A stretch of DNA of 64,000 nt from Streptomyces sp. NBC_01288 (GCF_035982055.1 NZ_CP108427.1:1-64000); one strand, 5' to 3'; positions 17,895 to 26,506 are shown, counted from the first letter of the stretch. Translations and numbers: made by a program. Notes: generated by a model from the letters alone, not told the origin.

Positions 17895-19163
17895 TCAGAC
17901 CGGGGGGCTCAGACGCCGGAACAGACGACGCAGCAGTGCCCGGTCCACCGCCGCGTCCGGCGCGGTCAGCAGCGCGTTCTGCAGGTGCGTCGTCAAGGCA
18001 GCCCACGTGCGGAAGACACCGTGCGTGCAGGACTCGTCGATCCACGCCACCTCCCCGCCGGCGACGCCGGCCCACAGCGGATGAAAGGCAGACACCGCCG
18101 CAGCCACCTCACCCCCGGCAAGACGCCCCACCTCCTGCCACGCGCAGACCCGCGACGCCAACTGCGGCACACGCGCCACCACGCGCTCGCTGCCCGCCCC
18201 GCACAGCACCAGCGCCATCCGGACCTGCGGGTGGTCCCACAACGACTGCAGATACTCCAGACACGGCACCGGCAACCGCTGCGCCTCATCCACCACCAGC
18301 ACCCGAGCCCCCTCCAGGGCACCGGCGATCCGCTCATCAGCCTCCGCCGAACGGTGGGGAAACCGGCCCGGCAACACCAGAGCCTCGAACACCGCCCGCC
18401 GCAGTTCCGACACCGACGCACGCACCGGCACCCGCACCCACGACACACCCCAGCCCACCGGCGGACCCGACAGCGCCATCCGCAGCGCCACCGTCTTGCC
18501 CCGCCCCGCATCCCCGAACACACACGCCCCGCCCCCGGCCGCCATCGCCTGCCCCACCGCCTCAGCCACCGCACGCACCGACGCCGTACGCACCGCCCGA
18601 GCCCCCACCGGCAACACCCCGCCCGCCACGTCCCCCGCCGGCGCGGCCTCCCGCCCTGCAGGCGTCAGCGAGGCCGGAACAGCCGCGGCACAAACAGACG
18701 GCGCGCCGGTACCGACACCCGCGACGGCGAGGTCCGCCAGAGCCTGCCGGGTCTCCCGCTCAGTCCGCGCCCGGGATACCGCGGCACGCTCCGGCAACAC
18801 CCGCCCCGCCGCCAGCTCACGCTGCACCGCCCGGTACACCGAAGCCGGCGACACCCCCGCAACCCCGTCCCCGCACTCCTCCAAATACCGGTACAGCACA
18901 GACACATTGCCGCCCGCCTGCGCCAGCACCTCCCACGCCTCCTCCGGCAACTCGAACCGGGAACGCCTGCGACGCTCCACACGGCCCTCACTGCGCGCCG
19001 CCTCCACCCACCGCCACACCGTCCGCGGATGCACCCCCGCCAGCTGCGCCCCCGCCCGCACATGCGCCGACGTCACACCACCAGCCGCATCCAGCTGAAG
19101 CAACCGCCCCACCAACACCGGCCGCGACACCGAGACCAAGCCCTCGAGCTCCCGCTCCCCCAC
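17895..19163 (-). CDS. Fusion of transposase-type DNA-binding region and AAA+ ATPase
   Basis: 422 aa from GTG 19163, which follows GGGGAGG; an in-frame GTG at 19181 lacks such a site. Residues 10-130 align with the DNA-binding N-terminus of the adjacent DDE transposase: HVRAGAQLAGVHPRTVWRWV against HVRVAADALGVSERTVWRWL, GNVSVLYRYLE against GNVAAVQRELA, and a matching third helix (PASVYRAVQRELAAG). The catalytic RNase-H core is absent. Instead a TniB-like ATPase follows, with Walker A GDAGRGKT near 240 and VLVVDEAQRL near 320. A DNA-end-binding module fused to the activator ATPase is not an arrangement I know. The family parts are clear; the joint function is inference. Confidence 0.8.
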   Translation of the reverse strand: MGERELEGLVSVSRPVLVGRLLQLDAAGGVTSAHVRAGAQLAGVHPRTVWRWVEAARSEGRVERRRRSRFELPEEAWEVLAQAGGNVSVLYRYLEECGDGVAGVSPASVYRAVQRELAAGRVLPERAAVSRARTERETRQALADLAVAGVGTGAPSVCAAAVPASLTPAGREAAPAGDVAGGVLPVGARAVRTASVRAVAEAVGQAMAAGGGACVFGDAGRGKTVALRMALSGPPVGWGVSWVRVPVRASVSELRRAVFEALVLPGRFPHRSAEADERIAGALEGARVLVVDEAQRLPVPCLEYLQSLWDHPQVRMALVLCGAGSERVVARVPQLASRVCAWQEVGRLAGGEVAAAVSAFHPLWAGVAGGEVAWIDESCTHGVFRTWAALTTHLQNALLTAPDAAVDRALLRRLFRRLSPPV

Positions 19164-19299
19164 CCGATCCTCCCCGGCCACCCGCCCGACAGAAGACCAC
19201 CCTCAACCCGCCCACCCCGCAAAAGGATCAGAAGCACCGTTCCCGTGACAACGACACGAGAAGGGGTGTACCGCCCCACGACAGTGGCATCGGCAACAG

Positions 19300-19443
19300 A
19301 CACCACCCCACGTCAGTGACCCCGCTCAGCCTCAGCGCCCACCAGCAAAAACACACCGGCCTGACACCCCGTCACCGACACCCACCCACTGACACCAAAC
19401 CGGCACATCGCAGTCAACTGCACCGCTCAGGGGTGTGTCAGTG
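19300..19443. repeat. CTGACACC-type repeats, possible transposon end
   Basis: CTGACACC at 19361 and 19389 with a CCGACACC variant at 19376 are spaced 13-15 bases apart. CACTGACAC (19387-19395) is mirrored exactly by GTGTCAGTG (19435-19443). The cluster lies in the 346-base gap upstream of the transposition operon, where transposase-binding end repeats would be expected. I could not find a matching end near 14270, so the assignment is weak. Confidence 0.4.
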
Positions 19444-19509
19444 GTCTCGCGTAGCGTGCAGACGGATTGTGCGGGCTGTGACCTGTGCGGATGGGGGGGG
19501 GACAGCGGC

Positions 19510-19986
19510 ATGAGTGACCGAATGGAGTGGCTGGCGGAACGCGATCGGGACGCGGCTCTGATCATCAGGACCGATTACCGCGACGAACAGGCATGGGCTG
19601 CGGTGAAAGCGGAGCTGATGAGGTCCTGGGGTGATGGAGACTTCGAGCCGTACGTCCACATCGCCGATGATCCGAAGTGGGCGGGATGCACCTCGGCCCA
19701 GATCCTCACCGCGGCGCTTACCGATGACGAACTGAGCGTGGTCTTCCTCGCCGACCGCGACTCCATGCGTGATGGTCCCGTCACGTTGCTGGCGGTGGCC
19801 GTGCTGGCCAGGGAAGAGTGCGACAGCGACGAGGAATTCGAGGCGGACGGCGGCGAGTTCCGCACCGTCCCCGCAGGCGTCCACGAGATACACGCGAACC
19901 TGATGATCGCCAACCTGTCTTTCGGCGATTTCAAAGAAGCCGCCCAGCAGGACCCCCAGGACACCTTCCAAGGGTTCGCCATCTGA
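19510..19986 (+). CDS. DUF6924-like protein
   Basis: 158 aa from ATG 19510, preceded by a run of G residues that can serve as ribosome site. The pattern ALIIRTDYRDEQAWAAV, then PYVHIADDPKWAG, VVFLADRDSM, LLAVAVLAREECD and FRTVPAGVHEIHANLMIANL matches what I recall of the actinobacterial DUF6924 family, which has no known function. The protein is acidic and cytosolic. It stands alone between the transposition operon and the tap2-tpg2 pair. Confidence 0.7.
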   Translation: MSDRMEWLAERDRDAALIIRTDYRDEQAWAAVKAELMRSWGDGDFEPYVHIADDPKWAGCTSAQILTAALTDDELSVVFLADRDSMRDGPVTLLAVAVLAREECDSDEEFEADGGEFRTVPAGVHEIHANLMIANLSFGDFKEAAQQDPQDTFQGFAI

Positions 19987-20054
19987 AGGACTCGGCCCGC
20001 CACTGGAGCGCTCAGTCACAGCAGCCTGCCCCGGACTTTCCAGGCGACGGTGGG

Positions 20055-20612
20055 TCAGAGGTCGAACTCCAGGTGCTCGATGTCGGTGAAGCGGACCTCC
20101 TCCAGGCTGCCGGCTCGGCGGCCGCCGTCCTGGAAGTACACCTCCTTGAGCGCTTCAGCGGCGAGTTCCTGGAGGCGTTACTCGGTGGCGCCCTGCTCCT
20201 GGGCGTCGAACAGGCGCGCGGCGTAGCGGGGCGGCAACGCAACGGTCAGGTGCCGGATACGGTCCTGGTCCGTCGACCCGATCGGCGCGGTGTAGCCGAG
20301 ACGGGCGCGGGTGTCGATGACGATGCCGCCGGTCGTCGCCGCCTTCTGCCGCGCCTTGGCCCGGATCTGCGGCTGCCACCGGGCCTTCACCTCGCGCTCC
20401 AGGCGCGCGGCGAGGTCGGGGCGCGGCTTCTTGATCTGGTCCTTCACGTACCGCTCGACGGTGCGCTGCGAGATGCGCAGCATCTGGGCGACCGCCTTGG
20501 TGCCGCCCAGCTGCTTGACCAGGTACCGCATCTGCGGGCCCGCGCTCTTGGGCGCCGGGCGGGTGAACGCCTTGTACACCGCGGCGTCCAGGCCGTCCCC
20601 GAACAGGCTCAT
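20055..20612 (-). pseudogene. tpg: Telomere terminal protein Tpg (copy 2) with in-frame stop
   Basis: The full frame is 558 bases, identical in length to tpg1, and encodes the whole Tpg sequence including the ending EVRFTDIEHLEFDL. Codon 145 is TAA (20178-20180), where tpg1 has CAG for Gln; the frame resumes at once with RLQELAAEALKEVYFQD. The product would be 144 aa, lacking the last 40 residues. All other codons look normal, so the stop is recent or is an assembly error. It starts 12 bases after tap2. Confidence 0.9.
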
Positions 20613-20624
20613 CGTCGCCTTCTC

Positions 20625-22880
20625 CTACTCTCCGTTGTCGACGTCGGTGACGGTGCCGTCCTTGATGTACCGGGCCAGGTTGAGCTCGGGAGCGTTGAAC
20701 CGCTCGCGGACCTCTTCGCCCCACAGGACGTCCTGGGTGCCCTCGTGCTTGACCAGGCCCGGGTTGATGCCGAGCTTGAAGCCGCCCGGCAGCGGCTTGC
20801 CCTCCTTGTAGGGCAGGAAGTCCAGCGGCGACTCGCCATTGGCCGCATAGACGACGCAGTCGGACAGGACCGCGACCGGGTACTGCCCGGTGAAAGCGGC
20901 ATGCTTGACGATCTTGCGGTGCAGGTTGATCCGGGTGCGGGAGATGACCGCCGCCCGGATGTCCGGCCGCCACGTCGGGCGGGACAGCGCCCGCCACGGC
21001 TCGCCCGGCCGCCAGCCCTCACCCCGGGGCCGCTCGCGCAGCTTGCCCAGACCGCCCTTCACCGTCGCCTTGACCGCGGAGACGACGATCGCCAGCTCCG
21101 GGTCACGGCCGCGGTAGCCGTCCATCGCCGCCAGGAAGTCGGCCGGCGACAGGTCAGCACCGACTCCCAGGTCGGCCATGGTGGCGAGGTACGCGTCGCG
21201 CAGCCGGTTGTACCAGCCGTCCAGATAGCGGCCGTTCTCGTACCGGACCCACGCCTCGACCGGACGCACCTCGTAGCCGAGCTCCACCGCGTACGCCACG
21301 GTCGGCGTCGCGTACCAGGCCGGGCCCTCGGGGCGCTCGCCCTTCGGCGTGAACGGGCTGGGCAGCAGACTCGCGTCCAACTCCGCCCACGTGTCCTTGC
21401 CGGCCTTCACGCGGGACAGGTCGACGTGGGACAGGTCCACCAGCCACGAGCCGGGCAGCTTCGCATCGAATACCGGCGCCGTGACATGCGTCGGCGCACC
21501 GAGGCCGACGACCAGGCCGTTGGCGCCCGCTGCGAAGGCCATGTTCACGTCGATGCCGACCAGGTGCCGCAGGGTGCACTCGGCATCCGTCATCGGCCGC
21601 GCCCAGTCGTACGCCTCCTCGAACAACTTCTCCGCCGGGCCGCGCACGTGGAAGCGCGGCAGGTCCTTCAGGAGCGGGTGCCCGTCGGGGGCCTCGCACG
21701 GCGCGCAGTCCACCGGGGCATTCCCCAGACTGCCGGGGTTGTGCTCGGAGTGCCGCTTGCCGTCGGCGTCCGGCTCGGACGCGCGGGTCGGCGGGTGCAG
21801 CGCGGTCATCAGCTCCAGGCCCGTCACGGCGGTCGAACCGCGCGGCGTCATCACCCGCGACGCGTACACGCCCAGGACGCGCGCGAGTTCCGCCGGCGGA
21901 AGCTGCCCGGCCTCGCCCCAGTGCCGGGTGTCCAGCGCGTTCCACGACGGGATGCACAGCTGCACGCAGGCCCGCTCCGAACCGGTCGCCGGACGGTAGA
22001 TCCGCGCCCACGGCCCGAACCCCCGCTTGGTCAACTTCCACTCCGCGCGGGCGAGTTGCTTGATGACCTTTTGGCCCTCCGGGATCCGCCCGGCGAGCCG
22101 CTCGTCGTCGGTGAGGGCGACGGGCAGGCCGTAGCGCTCCAGCGCCGCCTCGGTGAGCACGAGCAACGGGTCGGCGTCCTTGCCCGGGCCGGACAGCTTC
22201 GGCTGCCCCAGCGCCGCCTCGCGCAGCGTCCAGTCGACCAGGGCCGGGATGGACTTGGCGGGCACGTCCAGGACCAGCCCGCCGATGCAGTACGCGAACA
22301 CCTGGCCGTCGGCGTCAACGTCAATGACGGCGAGCGGACCGTTGGCGAAGCGCGGGTCGGTGTCACTCGCCGGGGTTCCGGCCGGGGGTGCCTTCCGCGC
22401 GGTCGGCCGGCGCGACGCCGACGACGTCGTCGTCCTGGTGGTAGGCACCGGAGACGACACGGCAGCCGGAGGCACAGCGTTGGCGGCGGGGCGGGTCTGA
22501 GTGTTCTGCGCGGTCGTCATGGCCGCAGCCTCGGGCGCCGCGGCTGTGGGCACAGGCTGCGCCTGTGGGGCCGGGTCGGGAGCGCTCGGGAACGTCTCCG
22601 CGACGGCCGTGCCCTCAACGGGCACCGTGGCGTTCGGGTCGGCGGGGTAGAGCTCAGCGAGCTTGCCGAGCAGCCGCGCGTACCCCTCGCGCTCCGGCGG
22701 CCGCGGCTCGGTCTTGCCGGACTCCCAGCCGCTGACCGTCGCCCGCCGCACCTCCAGGGCGGCCGCGACCTCATCCAGGGTCAGGCCGTGCGCGCCGCGC
22801 AGCCGCCTGCGCTCCGCCGGCGGCGGCAGCGGGGACCGGGACGCCACCAGCGCGTCGACCCGTTCGAACAACTCGGACAT
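20625..22880 (-). CDS. tap: Telomere-associated protein Tap (copy 2)
   Basis: 751 aa from ATG 22880, which has the same AGGAGGTG ribosome site as copy 1. It keeps the N-terminal helix-turn-helix (LTLDEVAAALEVRRATVSGWE), a longer T/P/A-rich linker, and the conserved body ending NLARYIKDGTVTDVD. Most of the body is identical to tap1 at the protein level, with frequent synonymous differences. This means two long-separated paralogues, or a second replicon's copy, rather than a fresh duplication. It is intact although its partner tpg2 is interrupted. Confidence 0.95.
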   Translation of the reverse strand: MSELFERVDALVASRSPLPPPAERRRLRGAHGLTLDEVAAALEVRRATVSGWESGKTEPRPPEREGYARLLGKLAELYPADPNATVPVEGTAVAETFPSAPDPAPQAQPVPTAAAPEAAAMTTAQNTQTRPAANAVPPAAVSSPVPTTRTTTSSASRRPTARKAPPAGTPASDTDPRFANGPLAVIDVDADGQVFAYCIGGLVLDVPAKSIPALVDWTLREAALGQPKLSGPGKDADPLLVLTEAALERYGLPVALTDDERLAGRIPEGQKVIKQLARAEWKLTKRGFGPWARIYRPATGSERACVQLCIPSWNALDTRHWGEAGQLPPAELARVLGVYASRVMTPRGSTAVTGLELMTALHPPTRASEPDADGKRHSEHNPGSLGNAPVDCAPCEAPDGHPLLKDLPRFHVRGPAEKLFEEAYDWARPMTDAECTLRHLVGIDVNMAFAAGANGLVVGLGAPTHVTAPVFDAKLPGSWLVDLSHVDLSRVKAGKDTWAELDASLLPSPFTPKGERPEGPAWYATPTVAYAVELGYEVRPVEAWVRYENGRYLDGWYNRLRDAYLATMADLGVGADLSPADFLAAMDGYRGRDPELAIVVSAVKATVKGGLGKLRERPRGEGWRPGEPWRALSRPTWRPDIRAAVISRTRINLHRKIVKHAAFTGQYPVAVLSDCVVYAANGESPLDFLPYKEGKPLPGGFKLGINPGLVKHEGTQDVLWGEEVRERFNAPELNLARYIKDGTVTDVDNGE

Positions 22881-22913
22881 GGAACACCTCCTGTCCCACA
22901 AGCATAGCGCGAA

Positions 22914-22952
22914 CCGTACATATTGCGTACGGCTAGCGTACGAATGGCGTAC
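22914..22952 (-). promoter_or_regulatory. Four GCGTAC-type iterons phased at 11 bp upstream of tap2
   Basis: CCGTAC (22914), GCGTAC (22925), GCGTAC (22936) and GCGTAC (22947), each separated by 5 bases. The array lies 34-72 bases upstream of the tap2 start, the same placement as before tap1, with a TATGCT hexamer downstream as likely -10. Conservation of repeat, phase and distance in two diverged promoters marks it as a real operator. Confidence 0.75.
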
Positions 22953-23173
22953 TTAGGGTTGGTCCCCGGCTGGCCAGAGGGTGGGCGTAGCCGCGGTTCG
23001 GCAAGAGCCCGGCGGTGGGTTGTCCAGTGACCTCCTGGCTTGGCAGCAGCGCACCAGCTGGCGTCGCACCAGCGGGGCTGGGTTTGTGGGTCCCGCATGC
23101 AGTAACGAGTGCTCGATCCAGTCGTGGCCGGCGGAAGGACCGTCAGTCGACTTGCGGAGCTTTGGGTAATGCA

Positions 23174-23213
23174 GTGACGGCCCGTCCCCGCGGGCGCGGG
23201 GACGGGCCGTCAC
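23174..23213. terminator. Perfect 18-bp stem terminator
   Basis: Arms 23174-23191 and 23196-23213 are fully complementary around a GGGC loop. It lies downstream of the minus-strand sigma-factor operon ending at 23307 and separates it from the tap2 promoter. Confidence 0.9.
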
Positions 23214-23306
23214 TTCAACGAGTCGTCCGGCCTTCTCACGTGAAGGCCTCATGGAGGCTGGTCTACAAAGACTCTCCCGTCTGTGAGCGCGTGACGCGCT
23301 GTCGTG

Positions 23307-23951
23307 TCAGCACCGTGGCCAGCCGGTGGTGTGGTCCAGGTGCGCCAGGAAGTCCTCAATCTCACGCACGAGAGCTTGTGTTGCTTCAGACAGGTCGACT
23401 CCGGCTTTCCCCAATGCCCAGTCGACCCTGTCTGCAGCGACGTGAATACCGGCTGACCGGCACACAAAGCCACTCACGAATGATCTGAAAGACTCCTCAG
23501 CGTGTTCTTTCCATTGCCCGCAGCATGCCGATAGGTTTTCTTCCCTCTCGGCATCAAGGACACGAAGATAATCTCGCGCGTCCTCGTCACCCTTGAATGC
23601 TGCCTTTTCCCACCAGCTTCGCGCCACATCATCCCTGTCCAGGAACTCAAGGATTTCTGCAACACGTCGTGTTTCCTGTGGTGTCGCGGAATCATCGATT
23701 TCCTTTTTCAGGAGAGTGCGTAGTTCACGGACCACGCCGATTCGATGATTTCCCTCCACGATTTCCAGGCAGGGGGCGGGGGCCGGGGGCCAGCCCGAAG
23801 GCTGGCCCCCCTCCGCCTGGACAGAGTCCTCGCCGATCCGAGAACCCTTGGAAAACACCTGCTCAGATCCTTCGAGCAGGAGCCACAGGGCGAGGAGCCG
23901 GACGGCTCCCCGCTCCTCGGGCTGGTGCGTCCAAGCGGACAGGTATGTCAT
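23307..23951 (-). CDS. Hypothetical protein coupled to second sigma factor
   Basis: 214 aa, read from ATG 23951 that overlaps the sigma-factor stop (ATGA). Not recognised. The first 45 residues include a hydrophobic stretch (RLLALWLLLEGS). The middle contains ATPQETRRVAEILEFLDRDD and WWEKAAFKGDEDARDYL, which resembles a single TPR/Sel1-like helix pair. The C-terminal third is acidic and helical. As in the 4.6-6.1 kb unit, an unknown protein follows the sigma factor directly, so it is a candidate modulator or target of that sigma factor. Confidence 0.7.
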   Translation of the reverse strand: MTYLSAWTHQPEERGAVRLLALWLLLEGSEQVFSKGSRIGEDSVQAEGGQPSGWPPAPAPCLEIVEGNHRIGVVRELRTLLKKEIDDSATPQETRRVAEILEFLDRDDVARSWWEKAAFKGDEDARDYLRVLDAEREENLSACCGQWKEHAEESFRSFVSGFVCRSAGIHVAADRVDWALGKAGVDLSEATQALVREIEDFLAHLDHTTGWPRC

Positions 23952-24472
23952 GCGGTGGCCTCCTCGCTGTGTTCGTTGATGGACTTCTTCAGGTTGTTGG
24001 CGGCGGCTTTGATGTAGCGCTTCACCGACTCCTCCTTTATCTGGAGGCGCTGCGCAACCACGGCAGGGCTGAGGTCCTGCAGAACACACAGGGTGATGAC
24101 CTCGCGCTGCCGTTCAGGAAGGCTTGCGACGAGTTCGTCGATGCCTTCCTTAACCATTTCGTAGGCGGCTTCGGGGATGCCGATGCCTGATTCCGTCTCG
24201 GGCAGGTCATGAACCGGGACCGTGACCATCCGCCTGTTGCGGCGGAACTGGTCGATGACCGCCCGCTTCACCGCGGTGCGGCCGTAAGCGGTCAGGGAAC
24301 CGTGGCCGGCGATGAGCTGACCCCACCGCCGGTACATGTTGAGGTAGACGTCCTGCACAGCATCCTCTGCGCTGTGCAGGTCGCCTGCCTGGGCCCGGGC
24401 CAGTCGGGAGAACGCCTCGATGGTCTCGAGGACGAAGGACTCGAAGTCCGCTCCCGGAGCGGCCTCACTCAC
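23948..24472 (-). CDS. ECF-type RNA polymerase sigma factor
   Basis: 174 aa with a GTG start overlapping the previous stop (GTGA). Region 2 is at residues 12-75 (FVLETIEAFSRLARAQ, AEDAVQDVYLNMYRRW, YGRTAVKRAVIDQFRRNRR). Region 4 is at about 112-165, with PERQREVITLCVLQDLSPA and a helix-turn-helix (VVAQRLQIKEESVKRYIKAA). It is the middle gene of a three-gene, translationally coupled operon and ends at a strong terminator. Its target promoters cannot be read from this window. Confidence 0.9.
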   Translation of the reverse strand: MSEAAPGADFESFVLETIEAFSRLARAQAGDLHSAEDAVQDVYLNMYRRWGQLIAGHGSLTAYGRTAVKRAVIDQFRRNRRMVTVPVHDLPETESGIGIPEAAYEMVKEGIDELVASLPERQREVITLCVLQDLSPAVVAQRLQIKEESVKRYIKAAANNLKKSINEHSEEATA

Positions 24473-24750
24473 GCGGCCTCCCGCGTGGTGATGGCCCGGT
24501 GGCCCGCCGGGTCGGCCGTGTCCTTGCGGAACAGCCAGGCAGGCCGGCCCTGCTCGAAACGGGCGGCAGCGCCGCCGTCAGGCAGGGCCTGCGCCATCGC
24601 GACCATGGTGGCGCGCTGCTCGCGCTCCGCCCGGGTCTCGACATGCGCCTTCACAAGCATCTCCGTGATGCCGCGGGTGCGGCGCATCACGGAGAACAGC
24701 AGGAGCAGCAGGGGAATCCCGCCCGCTCCCACCCAGTACGACCAAGTCAT
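24469..24750 (-). CDS. Small membrane protein upstream of second sigma factor
   Basis: 93 aa from ATG 24750, which has GGGAGG 8 bases upstream. One membrane segment at the start (YWVGAGGIPLLLLLFSVM) is followed by a charged helical tail (HVETRAEREQRATMVAMAQ) and a short region with ALPDGGAAARFEQGRPAWLF. It overlaps the sigma gene start (GTGA). The layout of one transmembrane helix, coiled tail and LP-x-G motif parallels the 4602-4826 protein, suggesting the same family of sigma-linked membrane proteins. Confidence 0.75.
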   Translation of the reverse strand: MTWSYWVGAGGIPLLLLLFSVMRRTRGITEMLVKAHVETRAEREQRATMVAMAQALPDGGAAARFEQGRPAWLFRKDTADPAGHRAITTREAA

Positions 24751-25108
24751 CGACCAGGCCTCCCAGTAGAGACGAACTCGTTGGTGAAGGCCCACGGGCC
24801 TTCACCCCCTTACACGCCGCCGGGAACCCGGATCCGGATGCCGGAGACCAAGATCTTTTCCCAACTCCCCCCGATTCCCCGCCTGTCACATCGTCTTCGC
24901 AGGTCACAGCGATATCGGACGCACAGGAAAATCAGTGGGTCGTGGAATTGAGAAGGACCCGAGCGGGAGGGAGAGAGGACCACAGGAAGGAGGCGGGGCC
25001 GGGACGCTATGAGAACGAGCCGGCACCACGGCCGCCGCTCTGCTTGATCCGCCGGGCATCCCCTGCGAAAGCGCCCGCCCGGCACGGCGGACACGAGACC
25101 GTGGTGGA
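24751..25108. other. Intergenic region between divergent operons
   Basis: 358 bases separating the sigma operon (minus) from tniQ (plus). It should hold both promoters. It contains purine-rich stretches (around 24957-24990) but no gene, and no repeat that I could match to the putative transposon end at 31164-31202. Confidence 0.5.
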
Positions 25109-26506
25109 GTGACCCATCCACCCGGCCTGCTGCGGACACCTCCCCTGCAGGGGGAGACGACCTCGTCGCTGATCTGCCGCATCGCGAGCCGCTACGGGAT
25201 GGAAGCGAAAGTGCTGCGGTCCTGCTGGCAGTGGCGCAACTACCCGCCCGGGCACGACGGCGGCGGCACGCGGGCCGACGCCGAGGTACTGCTCAACACA
25301 CCCGGACGCCGACTCCTGGCAGACCTGTGCGGCGTCGAGGAAGACATCCTGGCGCGGGCGTTGCCGTCCTGGGGACAGGAGGACGCCAAGCTGTCGGCCG
25401 GAAAGGACGGGGTGCCGGCGGCGGCATGGCGGACCGGCGGCGCCCTCGCCGGTCCGGTCGCCTTCGGCTGCCGCCTGTGCGCGGCCCGGCGTACGGGGAC
25501 GGCCATGCGGGTGGTGCGGTACGCGCCGCGATGGGAGCGGGCGTGTGTCCGCCACGGGCGGTGGCTGATGGACGCGGACGCCGACCAGCCCCACGAGTAT
25601 CTGGACGTGCGGGGTGTGCCGGAAGTGGCCGCGGCGCAGCGGCGGTGGGCCGGTGTGGCGCGGCGGGCAGTACGGGCCGAAGCAGAGCCGGAGCGAGTGT
25701 TCGCGCTGGCGTATGCGGTGGTGGCCCGGTGGTGGGAACAGGCCCTGCACTGGGAGCGGGAGACCATCTGGCCGGGGCGGCTGCACCAGGTCGCGGGCGG
25801 CAACGCCGGGACGGAACTGGGCTGGTGGCGGATCGTGGGCCGGGACGCGGTCGTCTTCCCCGAGGTGGTGGCCGTGGCCGACGCGCTGCTGGACCCGGCC
25901 ATGGCCGAGCTGGTGTGGGCTGACAGCGGGGCCGGGCGGCCGCGGGCGCTGCCCGCCGACGGGGCGTTCTGCCGCCGGCTCGGCGAGCGGGTCGGGCGGG
26001 AGTGGCTGGGGCCGCTGGCGGCGACCGACTACGGCGGCCCGCTGATCTCCTGGATGGGCGCCGTCATCCGCATCCGTCGCGGCGCCGGCGAGCCGTCCGG
26101 ATACGACAACGACCCCTGGTGGCTGCGCCAGGAACACCAGCCTGCCTCCCTGGCCGGACAGCTGCGGGTGCTGGGCAAGGAGAGGAAGGCGCCCGGCTCG
26201 GGGACGATGTGGCGCGCGACGGTGCCCGCCGAGCAGCGTGCCCAGATCACCAGCCTCGTCAACAGCGCTGAAGAACAGCTCATCCAGCTGCGCGGGGCGC
26301 AGACCGGTTCGAGTGCGGACGTGGCCCAGCATCTGCTGCGCATCCTCAGCTACAGCGCCGGCCTGCTCGAGAAGGCCCTGCAGCACACTGTCGTGGCGGC
26401 CGTGAACGCCGGGGTGCCGCCGCGGGATGTGGCCCAGTGGGCGAAGCTGTCTCCCGGCCCGCTGGCGGACGCGCTCAAGGCCTACCAGGACGCGGGCGAC
26501 AGGTAG
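25109..26506 (+). CDS. tniQ: TniQ-family target-selection protein
   Basis: 465 aa from GTG 25109. The N-terminus (LLRTPPLQGETTSSLICRIA) is the TniQ signature, followed by a zinc-binding set C-x2-C at FGCRLCAARR and C-x2-H at ERACVRHGRW, residues about 125-155. The rest is helical, W/R-rich and ends in a coiled region. TniQ/TnsD proteins choose the insertion site and recruit the TnsC ATPase in Tn7-like elements. Here it is the first gene, followed by tnsA, tnsB and tnsC on the same strand. Its DNA target cannot be read from sequence. The family assignment is good although the C-terminal part is unfamiliar. Confidence 0.8.
   Translation: MTHPPGLLRTPPLQGETTSSLICRIASRYGMEAKVLRSCWQWRNYPPGHDGGGTRADAEVLLNTPGRRLLADLCGVEEDILARALPSWGQEDAKLSAGKDGVPAAAWRTGGALAGPVAFGCRLCAARRTGTAMRVVRYAPRWERACVRHGRWLMDADADQPHEYLDVRGVPEVAAAQRRWAGVARRAVRAEAEPERVFALAYAVVARWWEQALHWERETIWPGRLHQVAGGNAGTELGWWRIVGRDAVVFPEVVAVADALLDPAMAELVWADSGAGRPRALPADGAFCRRLGERVGREWLGPLAATDYGGPLISWMGAVIRIRRGAGEPSGYDNDPWWLRQEHQPASLAGQLRVLGKERKAPGSGTMWRATVPAEQRAQITSLVNSAEEQLIQLRGAQTGSSADVAQHLLRILSYSAGLLEKALQHTVVAAVNAGVPPRDVAQWAKLSPGPLADALKAYQDAGDR

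Noticed and set aside
16568..19513. 981-aa plus-strand open frame across the transposition operon
   Set aside because: P/R/A/H-rich low-complexity product, opposite two genes with clear domains.
22981..23169. Small plus-strand ORF upstream of tap2
   Set aside because: Lies in the promoter and terminator region, lacks a convincing ribosome site, and has no recognisable pattern.
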